A stretch of DNA of 64,000 nt, from contig NZ_FSRU01000001.1 in the NCBI RefSeq assembly GCF_900142845.1, forward strand, positions 3,224,001-3,288,000, read 5' to 3'. The first letter of the stretch is position 1. The number at the start of each line of letters is the position of its first letter. The notes beneath the pieces are model-generated. The model ran no database searches and was not told the origin of the DNA. It was given only the letters and a program-made list of their open reading frames with translations. The translations under genes and the position numbers were made by a program. This DNA comes from Paraburkholderia phenazinium. GTDB taxonomy: Bacteria; Pseudomonadota; Gammaproteobacteria; Burkholderiales; Burkholderiaceae. Shown here in pieces: positions 9,725 to 18,196 of the stretch.

Positions 9725-10662
9725 GTATCGGCGCCGGACTCCGAGCGCACGTCGAGCGCGAGGTCTCCCGCCAGCTCCAGCAGGATGTCCTTGACGGCCG
9801 CGGCGGGCTCGGAAAGAGGAAGGTGGTCGGACAGGCAGACCGACAGCGGGATCTTGATCACGGGGGACACGATGCGGCACTGCACGACGTCGCCGGCCGC
9901 CGCCACCACGCGAGCGGTGGAGTCCGGCAGGATGGTCGCGCCGATGCCCGCACTCACGGCCGCCGACAGCGTCGACGCCGATTCGATCTCGGCGACCACG
10001 TTCGGGATCATCTGCACGCGGGCGAATCCCTCGTCCACATACTTGCGCAGGTAGTTGTAGGGGCGCGGCAGCAGCAAGGGCACGTCGCGCAAGTCGGTCA
10101 CGTTGATCTGATCCTGCGCGATTCCCATGCTGCGCGGCGCAACGAGGAACAGTTCCTCGTTCATCAGCAACTGGAACGACAACCCATGGACCGGCTTGTC
10201 GCCGTAGAGGACCGCCATGTCCATGCGACCGTTCATGATCAGCTCGCTCAACGTGGTGCCGAAGTTCTCGTTGATGTAGAGAAGAATGTCCGGATGACGG
10301 GCACGCACCGTGCGCAACAGAGGCAGTGACAGCGCAGACGCACCCGTGCCCGGCGCCAGGCCAACCGACACCTGGCCCGATAAGGTCTGCCCCGCGCTCT
10401 TCACGTCGGCCTGCGCCTGCTCATACTGACGCAGGATCAATTGCGCGTGGCGATACAAGGTGGCACCCGCCTCCGTGGGCGTCACGCCGCGTTTCGTGCG
10501 GACCAGCAACTGCTGCTGGAACTCGTCCTCGAGCGTGATCAACTGCTGACTCAATGCGGGCTGGGCGATATGCAACACTTCGGAAGCCTGGGTCAGGCTG
10601 CCGATATCGACGATCTTCACAAAGTACTTCAAACGCCGCAGGTTCACGCTGGTCGCATCCAT
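9721..10662 (-). CDS. LysR-family regulator of the pxp regulon (Nac-like)
   Basis: A 313-residue regulator. The N-terminal winged helix-turn-helix (NLRRLKYFVKIVDIGSLTQA, then AQPALSQQ) is like that of nitrogen-assimilation regulators, followed by a type 2 periplasmic-binding-like effector domain. The ATG at 10662 gives the family N-terminus; a TTG at 10695 would add 11 residues. It lies immediately upstream of accB in the same orientation, and the operator-like dyad overlaps its stop codon. It probably senses a lactam or related metabolite; the ligand is not known. Confidence 0.88.
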   Translation of the reverse strand: MDATSVNLRRLKYFVKIVDIGSLTQASEVLHIAQPALSQQLITLEDEFQQQLLVRTKRGVTPTEAGATLYRHAQLILRQYEQAQADVKSAGQTLSGQVSVGLAPGTGASALSLPLLRTVRARHPDILLYINENFGTTLSELIMNGRMDMAVLYGDKPVHGLSFQLLMNEELFLVAPRSMGIAQDQINVTDLRDVPLLLPRPYNYLRKYVDEGFARVQMIPNVVAEIESASTLSAAVSAGIGATILPDSTARVVAAAGDVVQCRIVSPVIKIPLSVCLSDHLPLSEPAAAVKDILLELAGDLALDVRSESGADT

Positions 10663-10936
10663 CACTGTGTACGGGATGCAACAATCATAAGGCAAGCGCT
10701 ACGTCGCGCACAGCCCGAAAAAAACCCCTACACCGACGTTTCGCCGAGGCGAGCATGCTGCACCGCTGCGCAACGGCATCAACGACAAGGCGTGCGATCT
10801 GGGTGCACTGCGGCTAGAGCACGCACGTCATCGCGTCATAAGTGGATGTTATTACCCCAGCGGAAAGACGTCTTAGCGTCAACTTTTTCGCACGCTTACT
10901 GTTAGGGCTCGTTAAACGCCGTCGAAGGAGTCCAGT

Positions 10937-12145
10937 GTGAGTGCATCGCGTATCGCCGCCCGTGTCCAGCGCATCAAACCTTCGCCTAGCAGTGCCGCGG
11001 CCGACCGTGCCGCCGAACTGCGGCGCCAGGGCAAGACCATTGTGAATCTGGTAGTGGGCGAGCCCGACTTCGATACGCCCGAGCACATCCGCCGCGCCGC
11101 CTTCGAAGCCATGGAGCGCGGTGAAACACGCTATACGCAAACCGCCGGCACGCCTGCACTGCGCGCCGCGATCGCCGACAAGCTCAAGCGTGAAAACGGG
11201 CTTTCGTATGATCCGAAGCACATCATCGTGACGTGCGGCGCCAAGCACGCCATCTTCAATGCTCTGGCCACTACCGTCGAAGCCGGCGACGAAGTGCTGA
11301 TTCCCGCGCCCTACTGGGTCTCCTACCCGGACATGACGCTGGCCTGCGACGGCGTGCCGGTGGTCGTGCCCTGCACCGAGAAAGACGGCTTCAAACTGAC
11401 ACCCGCGCTGCTCGAAGCCGCCATTACGCCGCGCACGCGCTGGCTGGTGATCAATTCGCCCACCAATCCGACCGGCGCAACCTATACGTCCGCTGAACTG
11501 CGCGCACTGGCCGACGTCCTGCTGCGCTATCCGCGCGTGCTGGTGATGATGGACGATATCTACGAGCATATTCGCTTCGATGGCGACGCCCCTCAACACC
11601 TGCTGTCCGTCGAACCTGCGCTGGCGGACCGGACCCTCGTCGTCAACGGCGTGTCGAAGACCTATGCGATGACCGGCTGGCGTATCGGCTACGCGGCCGG
11701 CCCGGCCGATCTGATCGCGGCTATAGATACGCTGCAATCGCAGTCGACCAGTAACGCCAGTTCCATCAGCCAGGCCGCGGCACTCGCCGCGCTCGCCGGC
11801 GACCAGAGCTTCGTCGCTCAATCCGTACGGACCTATCGCGAGCGGCGCGACCACGCACTGGAAGCGCTCAACGCCATTCCGGGCATCAGTTGCCGGACGC
11901 CGGGCGGCGCGTTCTATCTGTATGTGAATTGCAGCGGCATGATCGGCCGCACGACGCCGCAAGGAAAACTTCTCGAGGGCGACGCCGACGTCGTGCTTTA
12001 CCTGCTCGAACAGGTCGGCGTAGCCCTCGTCGCAGGCTCAGCCTATGGGGTATCCCCCTACTTCCGCATGTCGATTGCCACCCGCGTGGAGATCATCGAC
12101 GACGGCTGCCGAAAAATCGCAGCCGCGGTGGCCGCACTGAACTGA
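10937..12145 (+). CDS. Class I pyridoxal-phosphate aminotransferase (aspartate aminotransferase type)
   Basis: A 402-residue fold-type I aminotransferase. The substrate-contact VGEPDFDTP, SPTNPTG, the MMDDIYEH segment and the PLP lysine in NGVSKTYAMTGWRIG are all present. The start is GTG at 10937, preceded by GAAGGAG at 6 bp. It is divergent from the LysR gene across a 274-bp gap, so it could belong to the same nitrogen regulon, although I see no copy of the LysR dyad in front of it. Aspartate or a related amino acid is the likely substrate. Confidence 0.9.
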   Translation: MSASRIAARVQRIKPSPSSAAADRAAELRRQGKTIVNLVVGEPDFDTPEHIRRAAFEAMERGETRYTQTAGTPALRAAIADKLKRENGLSYDPKHIIVTCGAKHAIFNALATTVEAGDEVLIPAPYWVSYPDMTLACDGVPVVVPCTEKDGFKLTPALLEAAITPRTRWLVINSPTNPTGATYTSAELRALADVLLRYPRVLVMMDDIYEHIRFDGDAPQHLLSVEPALADRTLVVNGVSKTYAMTGWRIGYAAGPADLIAAIDTLQSQSTSNASSISQAAALAALAGDQSFVAQSVRTYRERRDHALEALNAIPGISCRTPGGAFYLYVNCSGMIGRTTPQGKLLEGDADVVLYLLEQVGVALVAGSAYGVSPYFRMSIATRVEIIDDGCRKIAAAVAALN

Positions 12146-12195
12146 GAGAACAAGATAGGACGCGGCAGCTCGCGTCACATCTTCGAATAAAAACA

Positions 12196-12218
12196 CGCCG
12201 CGCCCTTCCGACGCGGCG
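12196..12218. terminator. GC-rich hairpin after the aminotransferase gene
   Basis: CGCCGCG and CGCGGCG (12196-12202 and 12212-12218) form a 7-bp stem. There is no T-tract on the plus strand. An A-run just before the stem would provide a T-tract on the minus strand. Its role as a terminator for the upstream gene is uncertain. Confidence 0.4.
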
Positions 12219-12267
12219 GTTGACCTGAAATTTTCCATTCTTTCTCAAACGGCAAGGGGATCTTCTC

Positions 12268-13380
12268 GTGAAAAATAATACATTAGGTGTACTGACTGCA
12301 TTGGGATTTGCATTGTCGGGGTCGGCCTATGCGCAGTCGAGCGTCACGCTGTACGGCATCATCGACGAGGCCGTGCGCTACGACAACCATCAGACCAAGA
12401 CGGGCAGCGGCTCGCTCTTTACGATGGGCAGCGGCGGCGAAATTCAGGGCAGCCGTTGGGGCTTGCAGGGTAACGAGGATCTCGGCGGCGGCATGGCGGC
12501 GATCTTCCAGTTGGAGGGCGGCTTCACACCCAACACCGGCGCGACCCAGCAATCCATGCCGTCCGGCACGGCACGGCTGTTCGGCCGCACGGCTTTGGTT
12601 GGCCTCACCACCTCGTACGGCACGGTGACGTTGGGACGCCAATACACCCTGGTGCACGAAATGGGCTGGACGCATGACATCTATGCGTTTGCCAATTACA
12701 CCGGCACGGTGGGCTTCCAGGGCGCCGGCGAAACCGGCGGTGGACGTCTCGACAATACGGTTCGCTACACCTCACCGACCCTGGCCGGCTTTACCGCCAA
12801 GACCGCCTATACGTTCGGCCAGACCGCCGGCAATTTCCACCAGTACTCGTCGCCGGCCGTCAGCCTCTCGTATGACCACGGCCCCTTGAGCGTGGGCGCG
12901 GCCTATCAGGTCATCAACGATATTGGCGGCCTGACGCCGGCCACGACCGAGTATGGCAGCACCTACTTCGGTCTGACGATTCCGGACAGCTCGCAAAAGG
13001 TCTTCACCGCGGGTGCAACCTATACGTTCGGCGCGGCAAAGGTTTACGGCTCCTATATCTTCAGCCACGTGTATCCGGCGGACTACCGCAACGACTCGTT
13101 CTCCACGGCCCTGATGTACTACATCACGCCTGCGGCCGTGCTCGATCTGCCCGTCTATGTGGACTTCGTTCATCACGCCGGACAGAGCGGCACGCGCATC
13201 ACCGGCGGCCCGACGTTCGACTACTTCCTGAGCAAGACCACGGATGTCTATATCGGTGCCGATTACAACCATCTGACCGGCGCATGGATTCCGCTGGCCG
13301 CCGCCTCCGGTTCCAATCAGCCGTTCTATGGCCATAACTCGCTGTTCGAAGCGGATATCGGCCTGCGTCACAAGTTCTAA
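12268..13380 (+). CDS. Gram-negative general porin (Burkholderia Omp38/OpcP family)
   Basis: A 370-residue outer-membrane porin that should form a trimeric 16-stranded barrel for small solutes. A signal peptide ends at SAYAQ (cleavage after residue 22). The mature N-terminus SSVTLYGIIDEAV and the C-terminal phenylalanine (GLRHKF) are typical of the family, and aromatic beta strands fill the rest. The start is GTG at 12268, preceded by AAGGGGA. It stands alone, 123 bp after the aminotransferase gene. Confidence 0.94.
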   Translation: MKNNTLGVLTALGFALSGSAYAQSSVTLYGIIDEAVRYDNHQTKTGSGSLFTMGSGGEIQGSRWGLQGNEDLGGGMAAIFQLEGGFTPNTGATQQSMPSGTARLFGRTALVGLTTSYGTVTLGRQYTLVHEMGWTHDIYAFANYTGTVGFQGAGETGGGRLDNTVRYTSPTLAGFTAKTAYTFGQTAGNFHQYSSPAVSLSYDHGPLSVGAAYQVINDIGGLTPATTEYGSTYFGLTIPDSSQKVFTAGATYTFGAAKVYGSYIFSHVYPADYRNDSFSTALMYYITPAAVLDLPVYVDFVHHAGQSGTRITGGPTFDYFLSKTTDVYIGADYNHLTGAWIPLAAASGSNQPFYGHNSLFEADIGLRHKF

Positions 13381-13480
13381 CGTTCATCCGAGCCACGCTC
13401 TGCTTCGCATCGCAGGAGGTGAAGCAGATCTTGCAGCGGGACTCGACCGATTTCATCGATTCACCGACAAGGCCTTTGCC

Positions 13481-14515
13481 ATGCACGCACTCGTCATTCA
13501 CGCACCGCTGGATTTGCGGATTGAAGACCTTCCGACGCCCGAGCCGGAAGCCAACCAGTTGCTCATCCGCGTGCGGGCCGGCGGGATTTGCGGCTCCGAT
13601 CTGCACTACTTCAATCACGGCGGCTTCGGCACCGTGCGCATCAAGGAACCCATGGTCCTTGGGCATGAGGTATCGGGTGTCGTGGCGGGCATCGGTTCAG
13701 GGGTGACCGATATGCCGGTCGGCACCCGGATCTCGATCAGCCCGAGCCGTGCATGCGGTCTCTGCCAGTACTGCCAGCAAGGCTTGCAGAATCATTGCCT
13801 GGATATGCGCTATTACGGCAGCGCGATGCGCACGCCCCACGTTCAAGGTGCATTTCGCCAGGAGATCGTCATCGACCGTAGCCAGGCACATGTCGTTTCG
13901 GATGCGCTCAGCGATGCCGAGGCCGCCATGGCCGAGCCGCTTTCCGTTGCCCTGCACGCGGTGCGACGTGCGGGCCCGCTGCTCGGCAAGAAAGTGCTGG
14001 TGACAGGATGTGGTCCGATTGGCGCCTTGATCGTCGCGGCCGCACGTCGTGCGGGTGCGGCGACGATCGTCGCCACCGATGTCAACGCGCTGCCGCTCGA
14101 AAGCGCGCGACGGGTCGGCGCCGATCTCGCCTTCAATGTCGCGGAACAACCCGATGCGCTCGCACCGTTCGCCGTCGACAAGGGCACCTTCGACGTGCTG
14201 TTCGAGGCGAGCGGCAATGCTGCCGCCTTGCGTGGCGCATTCGACGTGCTGCGTCCCCGCGCGGTGATCGTTCAGGTGGGTCTTGGCGGCGACATCACGT
14301 TGCCGATCAACGTCGTGGTCGCGAAGGAGTTCGATCTGCGCGGCGCATTCCGCTTTCACGAAGAGTTCGCGGTGGCGGTCGAATTGCTGAACAAAGGCCT
14401 GATCGACGTCAAGCCGCTGATATCCCGCGTGTTTCCGTATCAGGATTCGGTGGCGGCGTTTCAAGCTGCCGGGGACCGGAGCAAGTCGATGAAGGTGGTC
14501 GTCAGTTTCGAGTAG
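13481..14515 (+). CDS. Zinc-dependent medium-chain dehydrogenase, L-idonate 5-dehydrogenase type
   Basis: A 344-residue MDR enzyme. The catalytic zinc site is in GGICGSDLHYF and GHEVSG, the structural zinc cysteines are in CGLCQYCQQGLQNHC, and the Rossmann motif is VTGCGPIGAL. The ATG at 13481 gives the family N-terminus; the longer frame from 13328 overlaps the porin. It would oxidise a polyol or sugar acid such as L-idonate, in keeping with the sugar-acid genes about 2 kb downstream, but the substrate is inferred from similarity alone. Confidence 0.87.
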   Translation: MHALVIHAPLDLRIEDLPTPEPEANQLLIRVRAGGICGSDLHYFNHGGFGTVRIKEPMVLGHEVSGVVAGIGSGVTDMPVGTRISISPSRACGLCQYCQQGLQNHCLDMRYYGSAMRTPHVQGAFRQEIVIDRSQAHVVSDALSDAEAAMAEPLSVALHAVRRAGPLLGKKVLVTGCGPIGALIVAAARRAGAATIVATDVNALPLESARRVGADLAFNVAEQPDALAPFAVDKGTFDVLFEASGNAAALRGAFDVLRPRAVIVQVGLGGDITLPINVVVAKEFDLRGAFRFHEEFAVAVELLNKGLIDVKPLISRVFPYQDSVAAFQAAGDRSKSMKVVVSFE

Positions 14516-14529
14516 TGCGCATCGGTCTG

Positions 14530-14670
14530 CCGTCGCCCGCGGGCGACGGCGGAAACGCTGGCGGAAAGCAAAAAGGCGCCGCCTTACGCCCGACCCGTAC
14601 CACAAAGGTGTTGGTTTTTGAGCTAATTAACGCTGAGACCCGCGTCCCAAAGGGGATTGCGGGTCTTTTT
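14530..14670 (+). terminator. Terminator hairpins downstream of the dehydrogenase
   Basis: Two structures lie here. A 20-bp perfect palindrome centred on CCCGCGGG spans 14530-14549. A second hairpin, AGACCCGC at 14636-14643 paired with GCGGGTCT at 14659-14666, has a run of T immediately after it and looks like a proper intrinsic terminator. Together they isolate the following HTH/Fic pair from the dehydrogenase gene. Confidence 0.7.
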
Positions 14671-14688
14671 CATGCGAACTCCGATGCC

Positions 14689-14738
14689 CTATAGTGAAGC
14701 AGAACAGTATTTTTTGATTCACTATAATGAAGCAAAAC
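14689..14738 (+). promoter_or_regulatory. Promoter with 17-bp direct repeats upstream of the HTH/Fic pair
   Basis: CTATAGTGAAGCAGAAC (14689) recurs as CTATAATGAAGCAAAAC (14722), 33 bp apart with two mismatches. The second copy contains a consensus -10 TATAAT (14723-14728). TATAGTGAA (14690-14698) is also the inverse of TTCACTATA (14718-14726). The surrounding DNA is much more AT-rich than the genome. It is probably the promoter and operator of the pair. Confidence 0.6.
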
Positions 14739-14745
14739 TTGTTGA

Positions 14746-14800
14746 TTGCTGGCCTATAGGCTATCATTTATTGTGTTTTTGATAGCCTATAGGCCAGCAA
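14746..14800 (+). repeat. Perfect 21-bp inverted repeat abutting the start codon of the HTH gene
   Basis: The left arm 14746-14766 and right arm 14780-14800 are exact inverse copies separated by 13 bp, and the right arm ends one base before the ATG. Each arm contains the self-complementary core GCCTATAGGC. As DNA it offers two palindromic operator sites. As RNA the transcript leader would fold into a 21-bp stem that hides the translation start. No other Shine-Dalgarno sequence is visible. Confidence 0.85.
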
Positions 14801-14801
14801 A

Positions 14802-15263
14802 ATGAACTCCAGAATGAGGCAACTCCGGCTTGAGCAGGTCCAGGCGTCGGTCGCAGCGTACTCGGATTTGACCGACCGTCGGCCCCCGCCGCGTGGATGG
14901 CTGAAGGCCATCCGAGAATCGTTAGGGCTCACCGAGCGACAGCAAGCCGACAGGTTAGGCATTGCCGGTTCGACCCTGCACAAATCGGAGTTGGCGGAAG
15001 CTGAGGAGCGAATCACGCTCGGACAACTGCGCAAGCTGGCTGCCGGGCTGGACTGCGAGCTGGTCTATGCTTTGGCGCCCAGAAAGCCACTGACTCAAGT
15101 GGTCGAAGACCAGGCGCGCTCAATCGCCCTGCAGGAGGTGAGCGGAGTTGCGCACACCATGAGTCTGGAAGACCAACGTCCGGCAACCGACCGACTTCGC
15201 AAACAGGTTGAGCAAAGAACGGCGGAACTGCTCCGGGGTCGCTGGTCCGACCTATGGCGATAG
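14802..15263 (+). CDS. Mobile mystery protein A (HTH antitoxin-like regulator)
   Basis: A 153-residue protein with an XRE-type helix-turn-helix in the middle (ESLGLTERQQADRLGIAGST), followed by a charged C-terminal helix. The N-terminal RLEQVQASV segment and the position directly before a Fic gene fit the mobile mystery protein A family, which is known only next to protein B. It overlaps the Fic gene by 10 bp. It probably represses its own operon through the inverted repeats and may neutralise the Fic protein. Confidence 0.8.
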   Translation: MNSRMRQLRLEQVQASVAAYSDLTDRRPPPRGWLKAIRESLGLTERQQADRLGIAGSTLHKSELAEAEERITLGQLRKLAAGLDCELVYALAPRKPLTQVVEDQARSIALQEVSGVAHTMSLEDQRPATDRLRKQVEQRTAELLRGRWSDLWR

Positions 15264-15850
15264 ATTTAGACGAGCAGGACGGCCAGACACCGCTCGACCC
15301 TGACGAGCTTGCAGGGCTGATACCGACGCACCTGACCACCAAGGGCGACCTGAATGACTGGGAGCAGGAGAACATCCTGCAAGCCGTGCAATGGGCTCGC
15401 CGTCAACGCAAGGCCGATGTCCTCAGTGAAGTGTTCTGTCGCAACCTTCACAAGAGAATGTTCGGCCACACCTGGTCGTGGGCAGGCACGTTCCGCAAGT
15501 CCGACAAGAACATCGGATGCGACTGGACGCAGGTCAGCGTCAAACTCAGAGATCTTTTCGGTAACACGCGGTGGTGGGTCGACAACGACACATTCCCGCC
15601 CGATGAGATTGCCGCACGATTTCACCGCGAGCTGGTGTGGATTCATCCCTTTCCAAACGGCAACGGCCGACACTCGCGAATGATGGCTGATGCGCTCTTG
15701 CGCAGCATGAAACAAGAGGCGTTTTCATGGGGTGGCGGCGGAACATTGGTTAAAGCGGATAACGCCCGGTCGGATTACCTAACCGCCTTGCGTGCAGCGG
15801 ATAAAGGCGACTACGGTTTGCTCCTGGTCTTCGTGCGAAGCACTGCTTAG
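15254..15850 (+). CDS. Mobile mystery protein B (Fic-domain protein)
   Basis: A 198-residue Fic protein. The catalytic motif HPFPNGNGRHSR (His about residue 131) is intact, so transfer of AMP or another nucleotide to a target hydroxyl is expected. The N-terminal TKGDLNDWEQ block is typical of protein B. I found no clear S/TxxxE(G/N) inhibitory motif in either partner. The pair sits between genes of unrelated function and resembles a toxin-antitoxin module carried by mobile DNA. Confidence 0.83.
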   Translation: MAIDLDEQDGQTPLDPDELAGLIPTHLTTKGDLNDWEQENILQAVQWARRQRKADVLSEVFCRNLHKRMFGHTWSWAGTFRKSDKNIGCDWTQVSVKLRDLFGNTRWWVDNDTFPPDEIAARFHRELVWIHPFPNGNGRHSRMMADALLRSMKQEAFSWGGGGTLVKADNARSDYLTALRAADKGDYGLLLVFVRSTA

Positions 15851-15893
15851 CCGTCGCCGCGCCGCGATCGCAAGCGCAGCAGCGCTCGACAAC

Positions 15894-16562
15894 TCAGTTA
15901 TTGCATCGCGCTTCGAGTGCATCGATAAAGGCGCGATTCCAGCGCCCTTCCTTCATCGCACGCATGGTTTCAGCCTCCGCCTCCAGAACGGCGCGCGCCT
16001 TTTCGATGACCTGCTCCACCTCGTCTTGCGGAATGGCAAGCAGACCATCCTGATCGCCGACGATGATGTCCCCCGGATTGACGACCATGCCGCCGACCGA
16101 CACCGGCACGTTGATCTCACCCGGGCCATCCTTATACGGGCCGCGATGCGTAACGCCGCGCGCATACACCGGAAAATCGCGCTCGCGGATCTCGGCGACA
16201 TCGCGAATCGCACCGTCAATCACGAGGCCCGCCATCCCCGCAGTGGCCGCGTAGAACGACAGAATGCCGCCGACGACCGCGTTGTTCAGATCGCCGCCGG
16301 CATCGAGCACCAGCACGTCGCCGGCACGGCAAAACTCCAGCGCCCGCAGATAGGTGAGATTGTCGCCGCCGCGCGACCTGACCGTAACGGCGGTGCCCGC
16401 CATCGTTGCCTTGCCGGGCCGTTGATACGGCAGCAAACCGGTCGTGCCGATATTGCGGTGCATGTTGTCGCTCAGCGCCGACACCGGAATGTCGCGCAAG
16501 GCGCTCAGTATCTTCGGGTCGGCTTGAGCAGCAGAAGGATTTTTTCGAATGGCTTTGTACAT
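15894..16562 (-). CDS. RraA family protein (aldolase/decarboxylase-like)
   Basis: A 222-residue RraA-fold protein. The conserved GGDNLTYLRAL, VLDAGGDLNNAVVGGIL and GLVIDGAIRD blocks include the Arg-Asp pair found in HMG/CHA-type metal-dependent aldolases. Members of the family act either as RNase E inhibitors or as aldolases and oxaloacetate decarboxylases. The sugar-acid context favours an enzymatic role. The ATG at 16562 is chosen by family length; an in-frame ATG at 16598 behind GGGGG is an alternative. Confidence 0.82.
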   Translation of the reverse strand: MYKAIRKNPSAAQADPKILSALRDIPVSALSDNMHRNIGTTGLLPYQRPGKATMAGTAVTVRSRGGDNLTYLRALEFCRAGDVLVLDAGGDLNNAVVGGILSFYAATAGMAGLVIDGAIRDVAEIRERDFPVYARGVTHRGPYKDGPGEINVPVSVGGMVVNPGDIIVGDQDGLLAIPQDEVEQVIEKARAVLEAEAETMRAMKEGRWNRAFIDALEARCNN

Positions 16563-16664
16563 GATCGGATTTCGTTTCGGGAGGAGTTTTACCGTCATAA
16601 CGGTATGCCCCCGACGCCGCGCGCGCAAAGATGAAATCGATCTGTGGCGATACAAAACACTTAT

Positions 16665-16692
16665 GGGCACCCGGTCTGCGCAGCGGGTGCCC
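16665..16692 (-). terminator. Hairpin between the semialdehyde dehydrogenase and RraA genes
   Basis: GGGCACCCG and CGGGTGCCC (16665-16673 and 16684-16692) form a perfect 9-bp stem around 10 nt. On the minus strand it is followed by a T-rich stretch with GTGTTTTG. It may end most transcripts after the dehydrogenase or reduce expression of the RraA gene. Confidence 0.6.
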
Positions 16693-16709
16693 TTGTTACA
16701 TCCCCTCGC

Positions 16710-18182
16710 TTATTCGAGTCCGCCCTGGCAGAGATACTTGATGGACAGATAATCGTCGAGGCCATACTTCGATCCCTCGCGGCCGTAGCCCGATTCTTTC
16801 ACGCCGCCAAACGGCGCGGCCTCACTCGCCAGCGCGCCCTCGTTGATGCCGACGATACCCGCCTCCAACTGCCTTGCGACGCGGTCGATGCGACGCACGT
16901 TCTGGCTGTAGAAATACGCGGCAAGACCGAACGGTGTGTCGTTCGCCGCTTGGATGGCCTGCGTTTCGTCGTCGAAGCGGAACAGCGGCACGACAGGGCC
17001 AAAGGTCTCCTCGCAGCTCAACTGCATCGCGCCGGTGGCATCGGCGAGGACCGTCGGCGCATAGTAGTTGGGACCGAGCGCCGTAAGCCGCTTTCCGCCG
17101 GCGAGGACACGCGCACCCTTCGACACGGCATCGTCGACGTGCCGTGCGATCTTTTCGACGGCGCGCGCGTTGATCATCGGGCCGATCTGGGCGTCGGGGT
17201 CAGTGGCCGGCGCGACCTTCAGCGCTGCGACGCGTCGGGCCAGCATGTCGCCGAATCTCTCGTACACCGACGACTGCACGTAGACGCGATTCGGGCACAC
17301 GCAGGTCTGCCCGCCGTTGCGGAACTTCGACACCAGCAGACCGCTGACGGCCGCTTCGAGATCCGCGTCGTCGAACACAATGAACGGTGCGTTGCCGCCC
17401 AGTTCGAGCGAGAGCTTCTTGAGCGTATCCGCCGACTCGCGCGCCAGATACTTGCCGACCGGCGTCGAACCGGTGAAGGTGATCTTGCGCACACGGCTGT
17501 CGTGCAGCCACGCGGCCACGGCCGGCACCGCACTCTCGCGCGACGCCGCAATCAGGTTCAGCACGCCGGGCGGCACACCCGCTTCATGCGCGAGCATCAC
17601 GAGCGCAAGCGCCGTGAGCGGCGTATCCTCGGCGGGCTTGCCCACCACCGTACATCCTGCGGCGAGCGCCGGCGCGATCTTGCGCGCAATCATCGCCAGC
17701 GGGAAATTCCACGGCGTGATGGCCGCGACAATGCCGATAGGCTCCTTCACCGCGCTCATGCGCTTGCCACGCTGCTGCTGCGGAATCAGATCGCCATAGA
17801 TGCGCGTCGCTTCATCCGCGAACCACGCGACATACGATGCGCCATACAGCACTTCGCCGCGCCCTTCCGCGAAAGGCTTGCCCTGTTCGAGCGAGATCAG
17901 GTGCCCAAGCGCGTCGGCGTTCTCGAGCATCAGCGCGTGCCAGCGGTGCAGCACGGCGGCGCGCTCCTTGGGCAGCGCATCGCGCCAGGCGGGGAAAGCG
18001 CGCGCGGCGGCATCGGTCGCGGCGCGGGCATCGGCCTCGCCGCCGTCCGCGATGGTGGCGATCACTTCACCCGTGGCCGGATTCGTCACGTCGAAGCGCT
18101 TGCCGTTTGCAGAGGCCACCCACTGACCGTCGATAAAGTGCCCGGTGCGGATCAGCTCGCTCAATTCGAATTTCGTTGCCAT
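16710..18182 (-). CDS. NAD(P)-dependent semialdehyde dehydrogenase (succinate/2-oxoglutarate semialdehyde type)
   Basis: A 490-residue aldehyde dehydrogenase. The general base Glu is in LELGGNAP, the nucleophilic Cys in NGGQTCVCPNR, and the cofactor-contact motif is TFTGSTPVGK. The ATG at 18182 follows AAGGAG; the open frame continues much further upstream but there overlaps the tartrate dehydrogenase gene in another frame. GabD is the nearest family. In a sugar-acid operon it could oxidise 2-oxoglutarate semialdehyde or tartronate semialdehyde instead. Confidence 0.9.
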   Translation of the reverse strand: MATKFELSELIRTGHFIDGQWVASANGKRFDVTNPATGEVIATIADGGEADARAATDAAARAFPAWRDALPKERAAVLHRWHALMLENADALGHLISLEQGKPFAEGRGEVLYGASYVAWFADEATRIYGDLIPQQQRGKRMSAVKEPIGIVAAITPWNFPLAMIARKIAPALAAGCTVVGKPAEDTPLTALALVMLAHEAGVPPGVLNLIAASRESAVPAVAAWLHDSRVRKITFTGSTPVGKYLARESADTLKKLSLELGGNAPFIVFDDADLEAAVSGLLVSKFRNGGQTCVCPNRVYVQSSVYERFGDMLARRVAALKVAPATDPDAQIGPMINARAVEKIARHVDDAVSKGARVLAGGKRLTALGPNYYAPTVLADATGAMQLSCEETFGPVVPLFRFDDETQAIQAANDTPFGLAAYFYSQNVRRIDRVARQLEAGIVGINEGALASEAAPFGGVKESGYGREGSKYGLDDYLSIKYLCQGGLE

Positions 18183-18196
18183 GGAAAACTCCTTGT

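Noticed and set aside
14600..14680. Possible tRNA or attachment-site remnant near the HTH/Fic pair
   Set aside because: The folded structure is a simple terminator with a T-tract; no cloverleaf or T-loop sequence could be drawn and no duplicate copy was found on the other side of the pair.
14689..14738. CRISPR-like direct repeats
   Set aside because: There are only two imperfect 17-bp copies and no cas genes; promoter operators explain them better.
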